A stretch of DNA of 64,000 nt, from assembly GCA_965221205.1 (NCBI GenBank), contig OZ244870.1, forward strand, positions 1,736,001 through 1,800,000. Reading direction: 5' to 3'. The position numbers were made by a program, and so were the translations under genes. Positions 17,892 to 26,537 of the stretch are shown one piece after another. Under the pieces are notes generated by a model that did no database searches, had not been told where the DNA came from, and worked only from the letters and a program-made list of their open reading frames with translations. This stretch comes from CBDFMG01 sp965221205 [NCBI: bacterium] (lineage in GTDB: Bacteria; SM23-31). Numbering within the stretch: the first letter of the stretch is position 1; each line of letters starts with the position of its first letter.

Positions 17892-18908
17892 ATGAGTATA
17901 CTTGATACATGCGGCAGGGCAATTCATGACCTCCGCATTTCAGTGACTGACCGGTGCAACTTTCGTTGTCCCTACTGCATGCCGGCCGATATCTATGGAG
18001 AAAAATACACGTTTCTCCCGAGACAAGACCTCCTTACCTTTGAAGAAATAGCCAAAGTTACGAAGATTTTCACGAGATTCGGTGTGCGGAAAATCCGCCT
18101 GACCGGCGGTGAACCGCTCATGCGTGAAGACATCGCAGACCTTGTCGGGCTCCTTGCGGAATTCGATTATGTCGATGATCTGGCACTCACAACGAACGGC
18201 TATCTTCTACCAAAATTTGCAGTGCCGCTTAAACAGTCCGGCCTCTCAAGGATTTCAGTCAGCCTCGATTCGCTCGATGACAAGGTATTCAAAGAAATGA
18301 ATGGCAGGGAATACAGTGTTGAACGTGTCCTCAGCGGGATTAAAGCGGCCGAAGCAGCTGGATTTACCCAGATCAAAATCAATGCTGTTGTTCAACGGGG
18401 AATCAACGACCACACACTGCTCGATTTAGTCTGCCATTTTCGGGGCACAGGCCACATCGTCCGGTTCATCGAATATATGGATGTCGGAAACCTGAACGGC
18501 TGGAACCTCGATCATGTTGTGCCTGCCGAAGAGATAATCGCACTCATCAACAGTAAATTTCCGCTCGAACCTGTTGATCCGAACTATAGTGGTGAAGTTG
18601 CGAACAGATACCGTTTCAAAGATGGTCGGGGAGAGATCGGTGTCATTGCGTCTGTCACGAAACCTTTCTGCGGTGGCTGTACACGCATCAGGCTTGCCAC
18701 TGATGGCAGGCTTTTTACATGCCTCTTCGGCACAGACGGAACCGATTTACGCGGACCGCTCCGTTCCGGCGCGACCGATGATGACATGATTGCAATAATT
18801 ACAAATGTATGGAAAAAGAGAGACGACCGCTACTCTGAATTCCGCTCCCGCAGTACCCCTCAGCAGTCCTCCTCCAAAAAGATCGAAATGTACCAGATCG
18901 GCGGGTAA
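17892..18908 (+). CDS. moaA: GTP 3',8-cyclase
   Basis: 338 aa radical-SAM enzyme. The N-terminal cluster motif is CNFRCPYC with the preceding TDRCN signature, RLTGGEPLMR follows, and the second [4Fe-4S] site is CGGCTRIRLATDGRLFTC. The C-terminus ends in GG, as needed for MoaA activity. With MoaC it makes cyclic pyranopterin phosphate in molybdenum cofactor synthesis. No other moa/moe genes are near. A molybdenum hydroxylase that would use the cofactor is encoded at 56.8-59.3 kb. Base composition is higher in GC than the repeat region immediately downstream. Confidence 0.95.
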   Translation: MSILDTCGRAIHDLRISVTDRCNFRCPYCMPADIYGEKYTFLPRQDLLTFEEIAKVTKIFTRFGVRKIRLTGGEPLMREDIADLVGLLAEFDYVDDLALTTNGYLLPKFAVPLKQSGLSRISVSLDSLDDKVFKEMNGREYSVERVLSGIKAAEAAGFTQIKINAVVQRGINDHTLLDLVCHFRGTGHIVRFIEYMDVGNLNGWNLDHVVPAEEIIALINSKFPLEPVDPNYSGEVANRYRFKDGRGEIGVIASVTKPFCGGCTRIRLATDGRLFTCLFGTDGTDLRGPLRSGATDDDMIAIITNVWKKRDDRYSEFRSRSTPQQSSSKKIEMYQIGG

Positions 18909-18962
18909 TAATTACTCAACAAAAAAGCTCTATTTATATTCCTTTAATTCTAAATAAAACTC

Positions 18963-18991
18963 TTGACATTCAGGAGATAATAGCTTATATT
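18963..18991 (+). promoter_or_regulatory. Sigma70-like promoter at the head of the repeat array
   Basis: TTGACA (18963-18968), a 17-base spacer, and TATATT (18986-18991). The -35 box lies in the part of copy 1 that differs from copies 2 and 3, which have TAGATA there, so this promoter is unique to the first unit. Confidence 0.6.
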
Positions 18992-19345
18992 GAAATTTAG
19001 AATTAGGTATATAGATATAATAAAAATAGAACTTACTAGTTGACAGAATAACTTTTAAACTAGAATAATATCAGTAACTATATAGATTTAAAACTATATT
19101 ATTCGGATAAAACCCTAGATATCAGTGAGATAATAGCTTATATTGAAATTTAGAATTAGGTATATAGATATAATAAAAATAGAACTTACTAGTTGACAGA
19201 ATAACTTTTAAACTAGAATAATATCAGCAACTATATAGATTTAAAACTATATTATTCGGATAAAACCCTAGATATCAGTGAGATAATAGCTTATATTGAA
19301 ATTTAGAATTAGGTATATAGATATAATAAAAATAGAACTTACTAG

Positions 19346-19375
19346 TTGACAGAATAACTTTTAAACTAGAATAAT
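19346..19375 (+). promoter_or_regulatory. Promoter in the third repeat, nearest the orphan gene
   Basis: TTGACA (19346-19351), 18-base spacer, AATAAT (19370-19375). A transcript would start near 19382, leaving a short leader with GGAGG (19391-19395) and a GTG start at 19401. The same boxes occur at 19040 and 19193 in the other two copies. CTAGTT and AACTAG flank the spacer as an inverted repeat. Confidence 0.55.
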
Positions 19376-19400
19376 ATCAGTAACTATATTGGAGGCTGTA

Positions 19401-20201
19401 GTGGCAAAGAAAACAGATTTTCCTTCTGCTTCGTTAAAAAAAAGTGAAGCACTTGCTGGTACTGTAAGCAAGTTGGGTGGTTCATGTACAATTGAACTAT
19501 GTGCTAAAGCTATGGGAAGCAAAATGAAGCAAGGGACTATCAGTGGCAGTTTTAACATGGTTATTAGAGGTGCAATTAAATTTGGGATGATTCTTAGAAA
19601 TGGGGATAAACTATCTATTACTGACACTTATAAAGATTATGAGCTCGCATATAGTGACGAAGAAAAACTCGAGGTTAAGCGAAGAATGTTTCTTAATCCG
19701 CCGATGTTTAGTGAAATTATAAAAAGGTTTGAGGGCAAACAATTACCAATAAATATTCTTGACAAGATGCTCATTAAAGAATACAATGTTCATCCATACA
19801 TCGCTTCACGAGTTGCAAAATATTTTGTTAAGGGCGCTTCGGAAATAGGAGCAATAACTTCTGATGATTATTTGCATTTCCCAAGCAATAATTTAGAAGA
19901 TGATAACACTATAGAAACGAAGTTGGCTACACCTGGTCTGAATGGTACTGAAAAAACTGCGGAAGTGACAAATGCAAAAAATAATCACTCATCGACAATA
20001 TCTGAGAAGATTGTGGAGGATTTCAGTACCGAGTATGTTGGAAGATTATCGTATGTTGGACGAGATTTCAAATTTGAATCAATAATAAATGATCTGGATG
20101 ATTTTACGGCTGCAACTGAATTCTTGAAAAAAAAGATCGAGAAAATTATAAAACATAAAAATGATACACCCGACAGTAAGAGCAGCAATGTTGACCAGTG
20201 A
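19401..20201 (+). CDS. Orphan winged-helix-like protein of unknown function
   Basis: 266 aa. GTG is chosen as start because GGAGG lies 5 bases before it. Residues about 10-70 look like a winged-helix DNA-binding domain (ASLKKSEALAGTVSKLGG, a helix-turn-helix stretch, then GDKLSITDT). Residues about 80-160 form a second helical domain (MFLNPPMFSEIIKRFEGKQLP, then VHPYIASRVAKYFVKGASEIG), a pairing I have seen in uncharacterised bacterial and archaeal proteins. A low-complexity linker follows, then a C-terminal stretch rich in Lys (FLKKKIEKIIKHK). It is AT-rich, stands alone between moaA and an alcohol dehydrogenase, and is driven by the tandem promoter repeats. Horizontal origin is likely. Function not assigned. 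Confidence 0.75.
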   Translation: MAKKTDFPSASLKKSEALAGTVSKLGGSCTIELCAKAMGSKMKQGTISGSFNMVIRGAIKFGMILRNGDKLSITDTYKDYELAYSDEEKLEVKRRMFLNPPMFSEIIKRFEGKQLPINILDKMLIKEYNVHPYIASRVAKYFVKGASEIGAITSDDYLHFPSNNLEDDNTIETKLATPGLNGTEKTAEVTNAKNNHSSTISEKIVEDFSTEYVGRLSYVGRDFKFESIINDLDDFTAATEFLKKKIEKIIKHKNDTPDSKSSNVDQ

Positions 20202-20298
20202 AAACGCTTCAACAAAGGGTTCCAAACCAGAGTTGAATCATTGCTCACCATTGTGAGAGTGCCTCCATAGCACTCTCGGCTCTTACTGTCTGCTTTTT
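20172..20298 (+). terminator. Large structured terminator of the orphan gene
   Basis: GACAGTAAGAGC (20172-20183, inside the last codons of the gene) pairs with GCTCTTACTGTC (20279-20290), followed by a short T-run at 20294-20298. Enclosed within are a perfect 8-bp hairpin GAGAGTGC/GCACTCTC (20255-20277) and an overlapping CTCAC/GTGAG hairpin (20244-20257) that excludes it. Termination is likely; the mutually exclusive stems could also indicate a regulatory fold. Confidence 0.6.
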
Positions 20299-20350
20299 CT
20301 GTCGTTTAATATAAGATAGTTTTTTGGAAAATCCAAATTGTTTTTGTGGT

Positions 20351-21358
20351 TCATCTCTGCAACACTACTCGATACCGTGCGTCGTTATCTCGCACCCTGT
20401 TGATTCCTTTATTCGCATCTGACATCGGCATTGGTTCTGTCCGGGCTTTGATGTTGTGCCGGGCAGCGAAGTCGAGCATTTCGCGGATCATGTACCGCCC
20501 ACCGGTGTTCGACCCAACAACTCCCTGCTCGAACACAATAAGTTGATGACCAACCGCAGGAATTGGCTGGGGAGGGCTGCCGACAACACACAATTTTCCA
20601 CCTGGTTTCAGAATGCGCAGATATTTTTCCCAATCGAGATCAACAAAGACCGTCGTGATGATAAAATCAAGCGAGTTTTTCACTTTGTTAAGCGCTTTGA
20701 AATCAGTACTCGATACAAATTTATGTGCCCCGAATTGTTTTGCTTCAGCCTTTTTGTCGGAATGTGACGAAAACGCCGTTACTTCACATCCGAACGCTCG
20801 TGCGAACTGGAGCGCCATGTGCCCGAGCCCGCCGATGCCGATAACGCCGACACGCATGGGGGGTATAACCCCATACAATCGGAGTGGAGAATAGACAGTT
20901 ATCCCACCGCAGAGCAGGGGAGCAGTTGTTACTGAATCAAGCGATTCGGGAATCTTAAATGCAAACCGGCTGTCAACGCGTATTCGGTCTGCAAATCCGC
21001 CATACTGGTCGACACATGTCGCTTTCTGATGGGTGCAGAGATTCTCCCGTCCGGTCAAACAGTAATCGCACGAAAAGCATGCACCCGACTGCCAGCCTAT
21101 CCCAATCCGATCTCCCCGTTTGAGAACATCGACATGTTTCCCTTTCATGGCAACCGTTCCGACAATCTCATGTCCCGGCACGAAGGGATAAGTGCTGATA
21201 TCCCAGTCATTGTCGATCAGATGGACGTCACTGTGGCAAATACCGCAGTGCGATACATCCACGTCGATTTCCCATCCTCCAAGCTGTCCAGGATCATAAT
21301 CATACTGTTCGAGCTGTCCACCAGCTTTCTTTGCTGCATAACTCCTGATATTTGTCAT
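20351..21358 (-). CDS. Zinc-dependent NAD(P) alcohol dehydrogenase (YahK/cinnamyl-type)
   Basis: 335 aa MDR-family enzyme. The catalytic zinc site is CGICHSDVH with GHEIVG, and the structural zinc site is the four-cysteine stretch CFSCDYC then ENLC. The nucleotide-binding loop is GIGGLGHMALQFARAFG. The overall layout follows broad-range aldehyde reductases such as YahK and cinnamyl alcohol dehydrogenase-like enzymes. Physiologically it probably reduces aldehydes. It is cytosolic, transcribed toward the orphan gene, and lies just downstream of a cupin gene on the same strand. Confidence 0.9.
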   Translation of the reverse strand: MTNIRSYAAKKAGGQLEQYDYDPGQLGGWEIDVDVSHCGICHSDVHLIDNDWDISTYPFVPGHEIVGTVAMKGKHVDVLKRGDRIGIGWQSGACFSCDYCLTGRENLCTHQKATCVDQYGGFADRIRVDSRFAFKIPESLDSVTTAPLLCGGITVYSPLRLYGVIPPMRVGVIGIGGLGHMALQFARAFGCEVTAFSSHSDKKAEAKQFGAHKFVSSTDFKALNKVKNSLDFIITTVFVDLDWEKYLRILKPGGKLCVVGSPPQPIPAVGHQLIVFEQGVVGSNTGGRYMIREMLDFAARHNIKARTEPMPMSDANKGINRVRDNDARYRVVLQR

Positions 21359-21503
21359 ATCTTTTCCACTCAGATTAGCAGGTTTTCAAATTATCCATAT
21401 TGAATAGTAAAGTAATCTTAATAAATTTACCCTTTTTTTCCTCACGCAAAAGTAATGTCGGCTCTTCTCCGAAAAAATGCTTCGAGACCGCGGGTGAATT
21501 TCG

Positions 21504-21833
21504 TCAATCTTTTATGATGGTCAGCATCATTTTGAATCGCTCAGGAGCATGGAGTGCGTGCGGTTTATTTGCAGGGAGAATAATAAGTTCACCCTTCGAC
21601 ACGGTATGCTTTGCACCCGATATAGTGATCTCGGTTGAACCGTCGACGACAGTAATGAGTGCTTCAAAATTCGTTGTGTGTTCCGATAATCCTTCTCCGG
21701 CATCAAACGCAAAAAGAGTGACCGTCCCGGTACTTTTCTTTATGATCGTTCTGCTCACGACAGAGCAGCTTTGATATTCTATAAGAGATTCAACGGCTGC
21801 TGACCCTGTAATGTCGTGTAGTTCCTCACTCAT
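21504..21833 (-). CDS. Small cupin-domain protein
   Basis: 109 aa forming one cupin barrel: a first motif around LSEHTTNFEALITVVDGS and a second around LIILPANKPHAL. The usual metal-binding histidines are partly present. Proteins like this are often small dioxygenases, isomerases or sensors; no substrate can be assigned. It lies 145 bases upstream of the alcohol dehydrogenase on the same strand and is probably expressed with it. Confidence 0.75.
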   Translation of the reverse strand: MSEELHDITGSAAVESLIEYQSCSVVSRTIIKKSTGTVTLFAFDAGEGLSEHTTNFEALITVVDGSTEITISGAKHTVSKGELIILPANKPHALHAPERFKMMLTIIKD

Positions 21834-21903
21834 TTAACTCTCCGAATAATGTAAGACGGATTTTGCAGGTAAATTGTTGCAAACAATAGTATCTATTATT
21901 GAA

Positions 21904-22336
21904 TCAATTCTTTTTTCTCACGGTCCCGCCAGCGGCAATTCCAGCACTGAGTAGTATAAGATTTTTGATAATGTATTGTCCTTCAAGGGTGAGAACAAAC
22001 GGAAAATCGGCAAAATGGACGTCAGGGAGCAGTAATAGAGGCAGAAAGGTCCCCGGCAGTTGAAGAAAGAGTTCTCCCCCTGATCAAAGGGCGAAATAAC
22101 AGCCCGGCACCGATAGCTACTTCCCATCATCCGAGAACCTGAACGAATATATCAGGCAGAAACAAATACACTGTCCGTTCAACAAGTAATTGAGCGAGAC
22201 TAACACCGAACGATTTCAAAATCCCGAACCAAATGAATATAATTCCGAGTGAGTATCTGAGAAATTCGGATCCATAGCGTTCCATCCAACCCATAATGCT
22301 GCGGTCACAGGAGTGCAATCTATTTATAGGTATCAT
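21904..22336 (-). pseudogene. Broken DUF417/YkgB-like membrane protein
   Basis: Reading on the minus strand, the first 69 codons give MERYGSEFLRYSLG, IIFIWFGILKSFGVS and FVQVLG, typical of the small four-helix YkgB family. The frame then meets TGA (22127-22129), continues as [16 protein letters not shown], and one extra base in a G-run shifts the frame; the rest ([31 protein letters not shown], stop at 21904) follows the family to its normal end. Two independent lesions mean it is almost certainly not translated in full. The TGA position is not a cysteine site in the family. Confidence 0.75.
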
Positions 22337-22452
22337 AATTTATGTATTCCACTTTAAGGTATTGCGAGGTTTTTGTGGACTGTACTGTTTTTAGTGATTG
22401 TTGAAAAAGGAAATATAACGTTTTTATTTGAATATATCACAGGATATTTTAC

Positions 22453-22481
22453 TTGACATAATACAAATAAATGAATACATT
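22453..22481 (+). promoter_or_regulatory. Likely promoter of the nuo operon
   Basis: TTGACA (22453-22458), a 17-base spacer, and TACATT (22476-22481), about 105 bases upstream of the nuoA start. Confidence 0.6.
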
Positions 22482-22592
22482 TTCGTCCATGGCAATTGAC
22501 TAAAAAAAGTCACTTTATTTGCCTCATTTGCCCCCTGATGGGTTAAGAACTGAACTGATTAAAGTGATTCATTGAATAGCTGTAGAGAGCCG

Positions 22593-23033
22593 ATGCTACT
22601 TGAATATCTTAATGTCCTTATCTTCCTCTTAGTCGGCATTTTCATGGTAGGCGTTGCCATTATTGCCTCGAGGTTGATTCATCCCCGAAAAAGTTCCGAC
22701 GAGAAATATTTAACCTACGAATGTGGTGAAGACCCTGTCGGTCACGCCTGGGTCAGATTTAACAACCGTTTTTATATAATTGCACTTATATTTATCATTT
22801 TTGACGTGGAAGTAGTATTTCTGTTTCCCTGGGCAATTGTCTACAAGAAACTCGGCATGTTTGCCTTTGTTGAGATGATGGTTTTTCTTGCGATACTGGT
22901 TATAGGATTTGCTTATGTCTGGGCCAAGGGAGACCTTGAATGGGTGAAATCATATTTTGCCGATAGCGGTGAAGAGGTGATGAAGTCACATGTTAACAGC
23001 ACCGATGATGTATTGGTAAAACCCAACGATTAA
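22593..23033 (+). CDS. nuoA: NADH-quinone oxidoreductase subunit A
   Basis: 146 aa from the ATG at 22593, preceded by AGAGAG. Three membrane helices are visible, and the diagnostic loop YECGEDPVGHAWVRFNNRFY and helix ALIFIIFDVEVVFLFPWA identify NuoA. The C-terminal tail (about 118-146) is longer and more charged than in E. coli. First gene of the 11-gene operon; it helps form the quinone site and membrane-arm junction of complex I. Confidence 0.95.
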   Translation: MLLEYLNVLIFLLVGIFMVGVAIIASRLIHPRKSSDEKYLTYECGEDPVGHAWVRFNNRFYIIALIFIIFDVEVVFLFPWAIVYKKLGMFAFVEMMVFLAILVIGFAYVWAKGDLEWVKSYFADSGEEVMKSHVNSTDDVLVKPND

Positions 23034-23068
23034 TTTGAACTGATCATATTCTGAATTAAGGTACAAAA

Positions 23069-23572
23069 ATGGGAATTTTAGAAGGCAAGTTTGGAAACAA
23101 TATACTGATAACATCTGTCGATAAATTGTTTAACTGGGCACGGCTCTCTTCGCTGTGGCCCATGACGTTTGGACTGGCATGTTGTGCAATAGAAATGATG
23201 GCAACCGGAGCGTCGAGGTTTGACCTTGACCGGTTCGGCATCATGTTCAGAGCAAGTCCGAGACAGTCGGATGTGATGATTATCGCAGGTACTGTCACGC
23301 TTAAAATGGCAACACGTATTAAACGATTATATGAACAGATGCCGGAACCGAAGTATGTTATTTCGATGGGAAGCTGTGCAACCTGCGGCGGTCCCTACTG
23401 GGACCATGGATATCATGTTCTGAAAGGTGTTGACAAAATCATTCCTGTCGACGTCTATGTCCCCGGTTGCCCCCCGAGACCGGAAGCACTCATCGACGGT
23501 TTGCTTGAGTTGAGGGAAAAGATCAAAAAAGATCAGGTGCTGGCGAAGAAGAAAGAAAAAGCAACAGTGTGA
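23069..23572 (+). CDS. nuoB: NADH-quinone oxidoreductase subunit B
   Basis: 167 aa. It carries the four cysteines of cluster N2, the last iron-sulfur centre before quinone: the paired cysteines in [11 protein letters not shown], one in MGSCATCGG and one in [26 protein letters not shown] is also invariant. Cytoplasmic side of complex I, next to NuoD. It starts 35 bases after nuoA. Confidence 0.96.
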   Translation: MGILEGKFGNNILITSVDKLFNWARLSSLWPMTFGLACCAIEMMATGASRFDLDRFGIMFRASPRQSDVMIIAGTVTLKMATRIKRLYEQMPEPKYVISMGSCATCGGPYWDHGYHVLKGVDKIIPVDVYVPGCPPRPEALIDGLLELREKIKKDQVLAKKKEKATV

Positions 23573-23671
23573 ACTGTTTTGTGGAACAATTAAATTATCA
23601 AGCATACGAATATAATCAAAACAGAAAAATTTATTTATTAACGAGTTTCTTATAATTAAAGATTATGATCT

Positions 23672-24175
23672 ATGAACGCTGAAGAAATCACAAAAAAACT
23701 TCAGGATAAATTTGGCGGCAAAATTATTGAAGCGGATCTTGAAGTGGTCGAGCCTGTAATTGCTGTCGAACCAGGAGCGATAGCTGATGTGTGTACTTTT
23801 CTGAAAGATGATCCCGATTTGGACTGTAAATTACTTATGTGTCTTAGCGGTGTCGACTTAGATGAGGAGAACTTGCAGGTTGTTTATCACATAAGTTCGC
23901 TTCAGCATAAACACAAAGTCACCCTTATGGTGACAGTGCCAAAGAGCAAACCCGATGTCTCGACCGTTTCGGGAATATGGCGGACAGCAGACTGGCATGA
24001 GCGGGAAGCGTTCGATCTTCTCGGTGTTGTGTTTATCGGACATCCCGATATGAGAAGAATTCTCTGTCCCGATGACTGGGAAGGCTATCCACTTAGAAAA
24101 GATTATGTTACACCGGAAATGTATAATGGCATGCCTGTCCCATATCCGGAAGATGAAGATTCGCAGTCTGAATAA
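23672..24175 (+). CDS. nuoC: NADH-quinone oxidoreductase subunit C
   Basis: 167 aa, separate from NuoD rather than fused as in E. coli. The 30-kDa subunit signature is present: ISGIWRTADWHEREAFDLLGV-type sequence (here VSGIWRTADWHEREAFDLL), followed by HPDMRRILCPDDWEGYPLRKDY. It is a peripheral-arm structural subunit next to NuoB and NuoD. The first half is less conserved, as is usual. Confidence 0.95.
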   Translation: MNAEEITKKLQDKFGGKIIEADLEVVEPVIAVEPGAIADVCTFLKDDPDLDCKLLMCLSGVDLDEENLQVVYHISSLQHKHKVTLMVTVPKSKPDVSTVSGIWRTADWHEREAFDLLGVVFIGHPDMRRILCPDDWEGYPLRKDYVTPEMYNGMPVPYPEDEDSQSE

Positions 24176-24205
24176 TTGCAAAGGCAGAATTGAGAATTGT
24201 TCGAA

Positions 24206-25381
24206 ATGGCTGAAATCAAAACGGAAGATATTTATATAGAGCCGGGTCAATCCCCCAAAACAGGTTTTGATACGGACGACATGGTTCTGCAGATGGGTCC
24301 ACAGCATCCGAGTACACATGGTGTGCTCAGGTGCGAATGTGTGACGGATGGCGAGGTTATCAAAAAAGTCACACCGCATATTGGATATCTTCACCGTTGT
24401 TTTGAAAAGCATGCAGAAAACGAATCGTGGAAAGGAGTCATACCCTATACTGACAGAATTGATTATGTTGCCTCAATGGGTCAGAATTTTTCGTATGTCC
24501 TTGCTGCAGAAAAATTGATTGAAATCGAAGTGCCGGAACGTGTCCAGTACCTCCGGGTGATTGTATCCGAGCTTCAACGAATTGCGAGCCATCTTCTTTC
24601 ATTCGGAACTTATGGAATGGATGCGGGTGCATTTACTCCGTTTCTGTGGGCTTTCCGTGAACGGGAAATGATTCTCGATATGTTTGAGAAGTTGTGCGGT
24701 GCGCGTCTCCTTTACAACTACATGTGGATTGGCGGTGTTTCGCACGATCTCTATGATGGTTTTGCAAAAGAGTGCATGGAATTTCTTGATTATTTTGAGA
24801 AGAAGGTTATAGAGGAATACAATCCGTTACTTTCATACAACAAAATATTTATCGAACGGACGGCGAATGTCGGTGTCATGACTGCCGATGTTGCTATCAA
24901 TTACGGGACATCCGGGCCGACACTCCGGGCGTCCGGTGTAGATTGGGACCTGAGACGTGACGATCCTTATTCAGTATATGACAAATTCGATTATGAAGTC
25001 ATTGTTGGAAATGGCGAAATGGGTACTGTCGGTGACTGCTGGGACCGATATATGGTACGTATTTACGAGATGATCGAAAGTGTCAAAATAATCCGGCAGG
25101 CGCTTCAATTGATTCCTGACGGTCCGATTATGCATAAAAAGATCGGCAAGGTTGTCCGAGTTCCGAAAGGTAGGCTCTATGTCCGAACGGAAGCTCCGCG
25201 TGGCGAACTGGGTTATTACCTGATCAGTGAAGGAGGAAAAGGGCCTGCACGGTTAAAGGGGAGATCACCATGTTTCAGCAATTTGAGTGTACTAGATGAA
25301 ATATCACGAGGGTATATGCTTGCCGACCTCATTGTTATTATTTCAAGTATTGATATTGTGCTTGGGTGTGTAGATCGATAA
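24206..25381 (+). CDS. nuoD: NADH-quinone oxidoreductase subunit D
   Basis: 391 aa from the ATG at 24206. The 49-kDa subunit landmarks are MGPQHPSTHGVLR, HIGYLHRCFEK, the SYVLAAEKL helix, GVMTADVA, GPTLRASGVDWDLRRDDPY, and the C-terminal DIVLGCVDR. It forms the quinone-binding cavity with NuoB. It follows nuoC by 30 bases. Nothing is missing compared with usual family length (about 390-410). Confidence 0.96.
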   Translation: MAEIKTEDIYIEPGQSPKTGFDTDDMVLQMGPQHPSTHGVLRCECVTDGEVIKKVTPHIGYLHRCFEKHAENESWKGVIPYTDRIDYVASMGQNFSYVLAAEKLIEIEVPERVQYLRVIVSELQRIASHLLSFGTYGMDAGAFTPFLWAFREREMILDMFEKLCGARLLYNYMWIGGVSHDLYDGFAKECMEFLDYFEKKVIEEYNPLLSYNKIFIERTANVGVMTADVAINYGTSGPTLRASGVDWDLRRDDPYSVYDKFDYEVIVGNGEMGTVGDCWDRYMVRIYEMIESVKIIRQALQLIPDGPIMHKKIGKVVRVPKGRLYVRTEAPRGELGYYLISEGGKGPARLKGRSPCFSNLSVLDEISRGYMLADLIVIISSIDIVLGCVDR

Positions 25382-25436
25382 CGTTTGGCGGATAGTCAGA
25401 GAAGAATGAAGAGAATTGCCGGAGAGTGATTTAACG

Positions 25437-26501
25437 ATGCAAAACGAGTTTCAAGGAATCTTTAATAAACTTATCAACAGTATTTCTATCTTTGATGCTT
25501 TTCCCGAAGCAGGTAAGATTGCCATTGCATCGATTATTGCCGCATTGATCTTTTTTCATGTTATAGCAATATTTGCCCTGATAACAATCTACTCAGAGCG
25601 GAAAATTGCTGCCCATATTCAGGACCGGTTAGGGCCGATGGAAACCGGCTGGCACGGTGTTTTACAGACGATTGCAGATGCAGTGAAACTCTTGTTGAAA
25701 GAAGATATTATTCCACGTGATGCCGACCGAAAATTGTTTATCATTGCTCCGTTTATTGTTTTTATGACTGCTCTTGCCGTATTTGTGGTTTTCCCCTTTA
25801 GCGAAACAATTTTTGTCAGCGATATCAACATTGGGATTTTATACGTTGTGGCAATCTCGACAGTTGTTGTGCCGGGAATTATTATGGCCGGATGGGCGTC
25901 GAACAATAAATGGTCTCTCTTCGGAGCAATGCGCTCAGCGGCACAGATTGTGAGCTATGAAATTCCGGCCGGACTTGCTATTGTGTGTGCGGTAATGGTA
26001 TCGGGGACGCTGAGCATGCAGGGAATCGTTCATGCACAGTCCGGTGGATTCTGGAACTGGATCATTTTCAATAGTTTTCCGTTTAATTTCATTGCGTTTA
26101 TTATCTATTTTTCAGCATCAGTTGCTGAAATAAACAGAACACCATTCGATCTTCCTGAAGCGGAGTCGGAATTGGTTGCTGGATTTATGACCGAGTATTC
26201 CGGTATGCGGTGGTCGTTTTTCTTCCTTGCTGAATATGGCAATTTGCTTGCGGTTTCTGCTGTCGGTACGGTTCTTTTCCTCGGTGGCTGGCAGCCTCCG
26301 TTTGAGGCGCTTGCCGTGATCCCGGGAATTGTTTGGTTTTTAGGTAAAACATCATTTCTGGTGTTTGTACAGATATGGATTCGCTGGACACTGCCGCGTC
26401 TTCGGGTAGACCAATTGATGTATGTGTGTTGGAAAGTTTTTGTACCGTTTACATTGGTCTGTATTGCAGGAGTTGGTTTCTGGCAAGTTATGCAGGGATA
26501 A
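25437..26501 (+). CDS. nuoH: NADH-quinone oxidoreductase subunit H
   Basis: 354 aa from the ATG at 25437 with GGAGAG upstream. Eight or nine membrane helices are visible. Diagnostic segments are SERKIAAHIQDRLGP, GVLQTIADAVKLLLKED, and the quinone-site loop SVAEINRTPFDLPEAES followed by GFMTEYSGMRW, which contains the conserved acidic chain linking quinone chemistry to proton pumping. It is the membrane anchor for the peripheral arm. Confidence 0.96.
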   Translation: MQNEFQGIFNKLINSISIFDAFPEAGKIAIASIIAALIFFHVIAIFALITIYSERKIAAHIQDRLGPMETGWHGVLQTIADAVKLLLKEDIIPRDADRKLFIIAPFIVFMTALAVFVVFPFSETIFVSDINIGILYVVAISTVVVPGIIMAGWASNNKWSLFGAMRSAAQIVSYEIPAGLAIVCAVMVSGTLSMQGIVHAQSGGFWNWIIFNSFPFNFIAFIIYFSASVAEINRTPFDLPEAESELVAGFMTEYSGMRWSFFFLAEYGNLLAVSAVGTVLFLGGWQPPFEALAVIPGIVWFLGKTSFLVFVQIWIRWTLPRLRVDQLMYVCWKVFVPFTLVCIAGVGFWQVMQG

Positions 26502-26537
26502 TCCAAATTGTTAGAGCAAATTTAACGAAATTAAATT

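Larger units (their letters stand above)
18955..19389 (+). repeat. Tandem repeat, 153-bp period, about 2.8 copies
   Basis: Identical landmarks recur exactly every 153 bases (GATAATAGCTTATATT at 18976, 19129 and 19282). The copies are nearly identical across their shared length; the first 20 bases of copy 1 are divergent. The sequence is very AT-rich. The array fills the whole gap between moaA and the next gene; the last copy breaks off after AACTATAT, directly before the GGAGG of that gene. Each copy carries a TTGACA box with an AATAAT box 18 bases away. The unit is far too long and lacks spacers for a CRISPR array. Confidence 0.95.

Noticed and set aside
18955-19389. CRISPR array
   Set aside because: The 153-bp units are contiguous with no unique spacers, and no cas genes are near.
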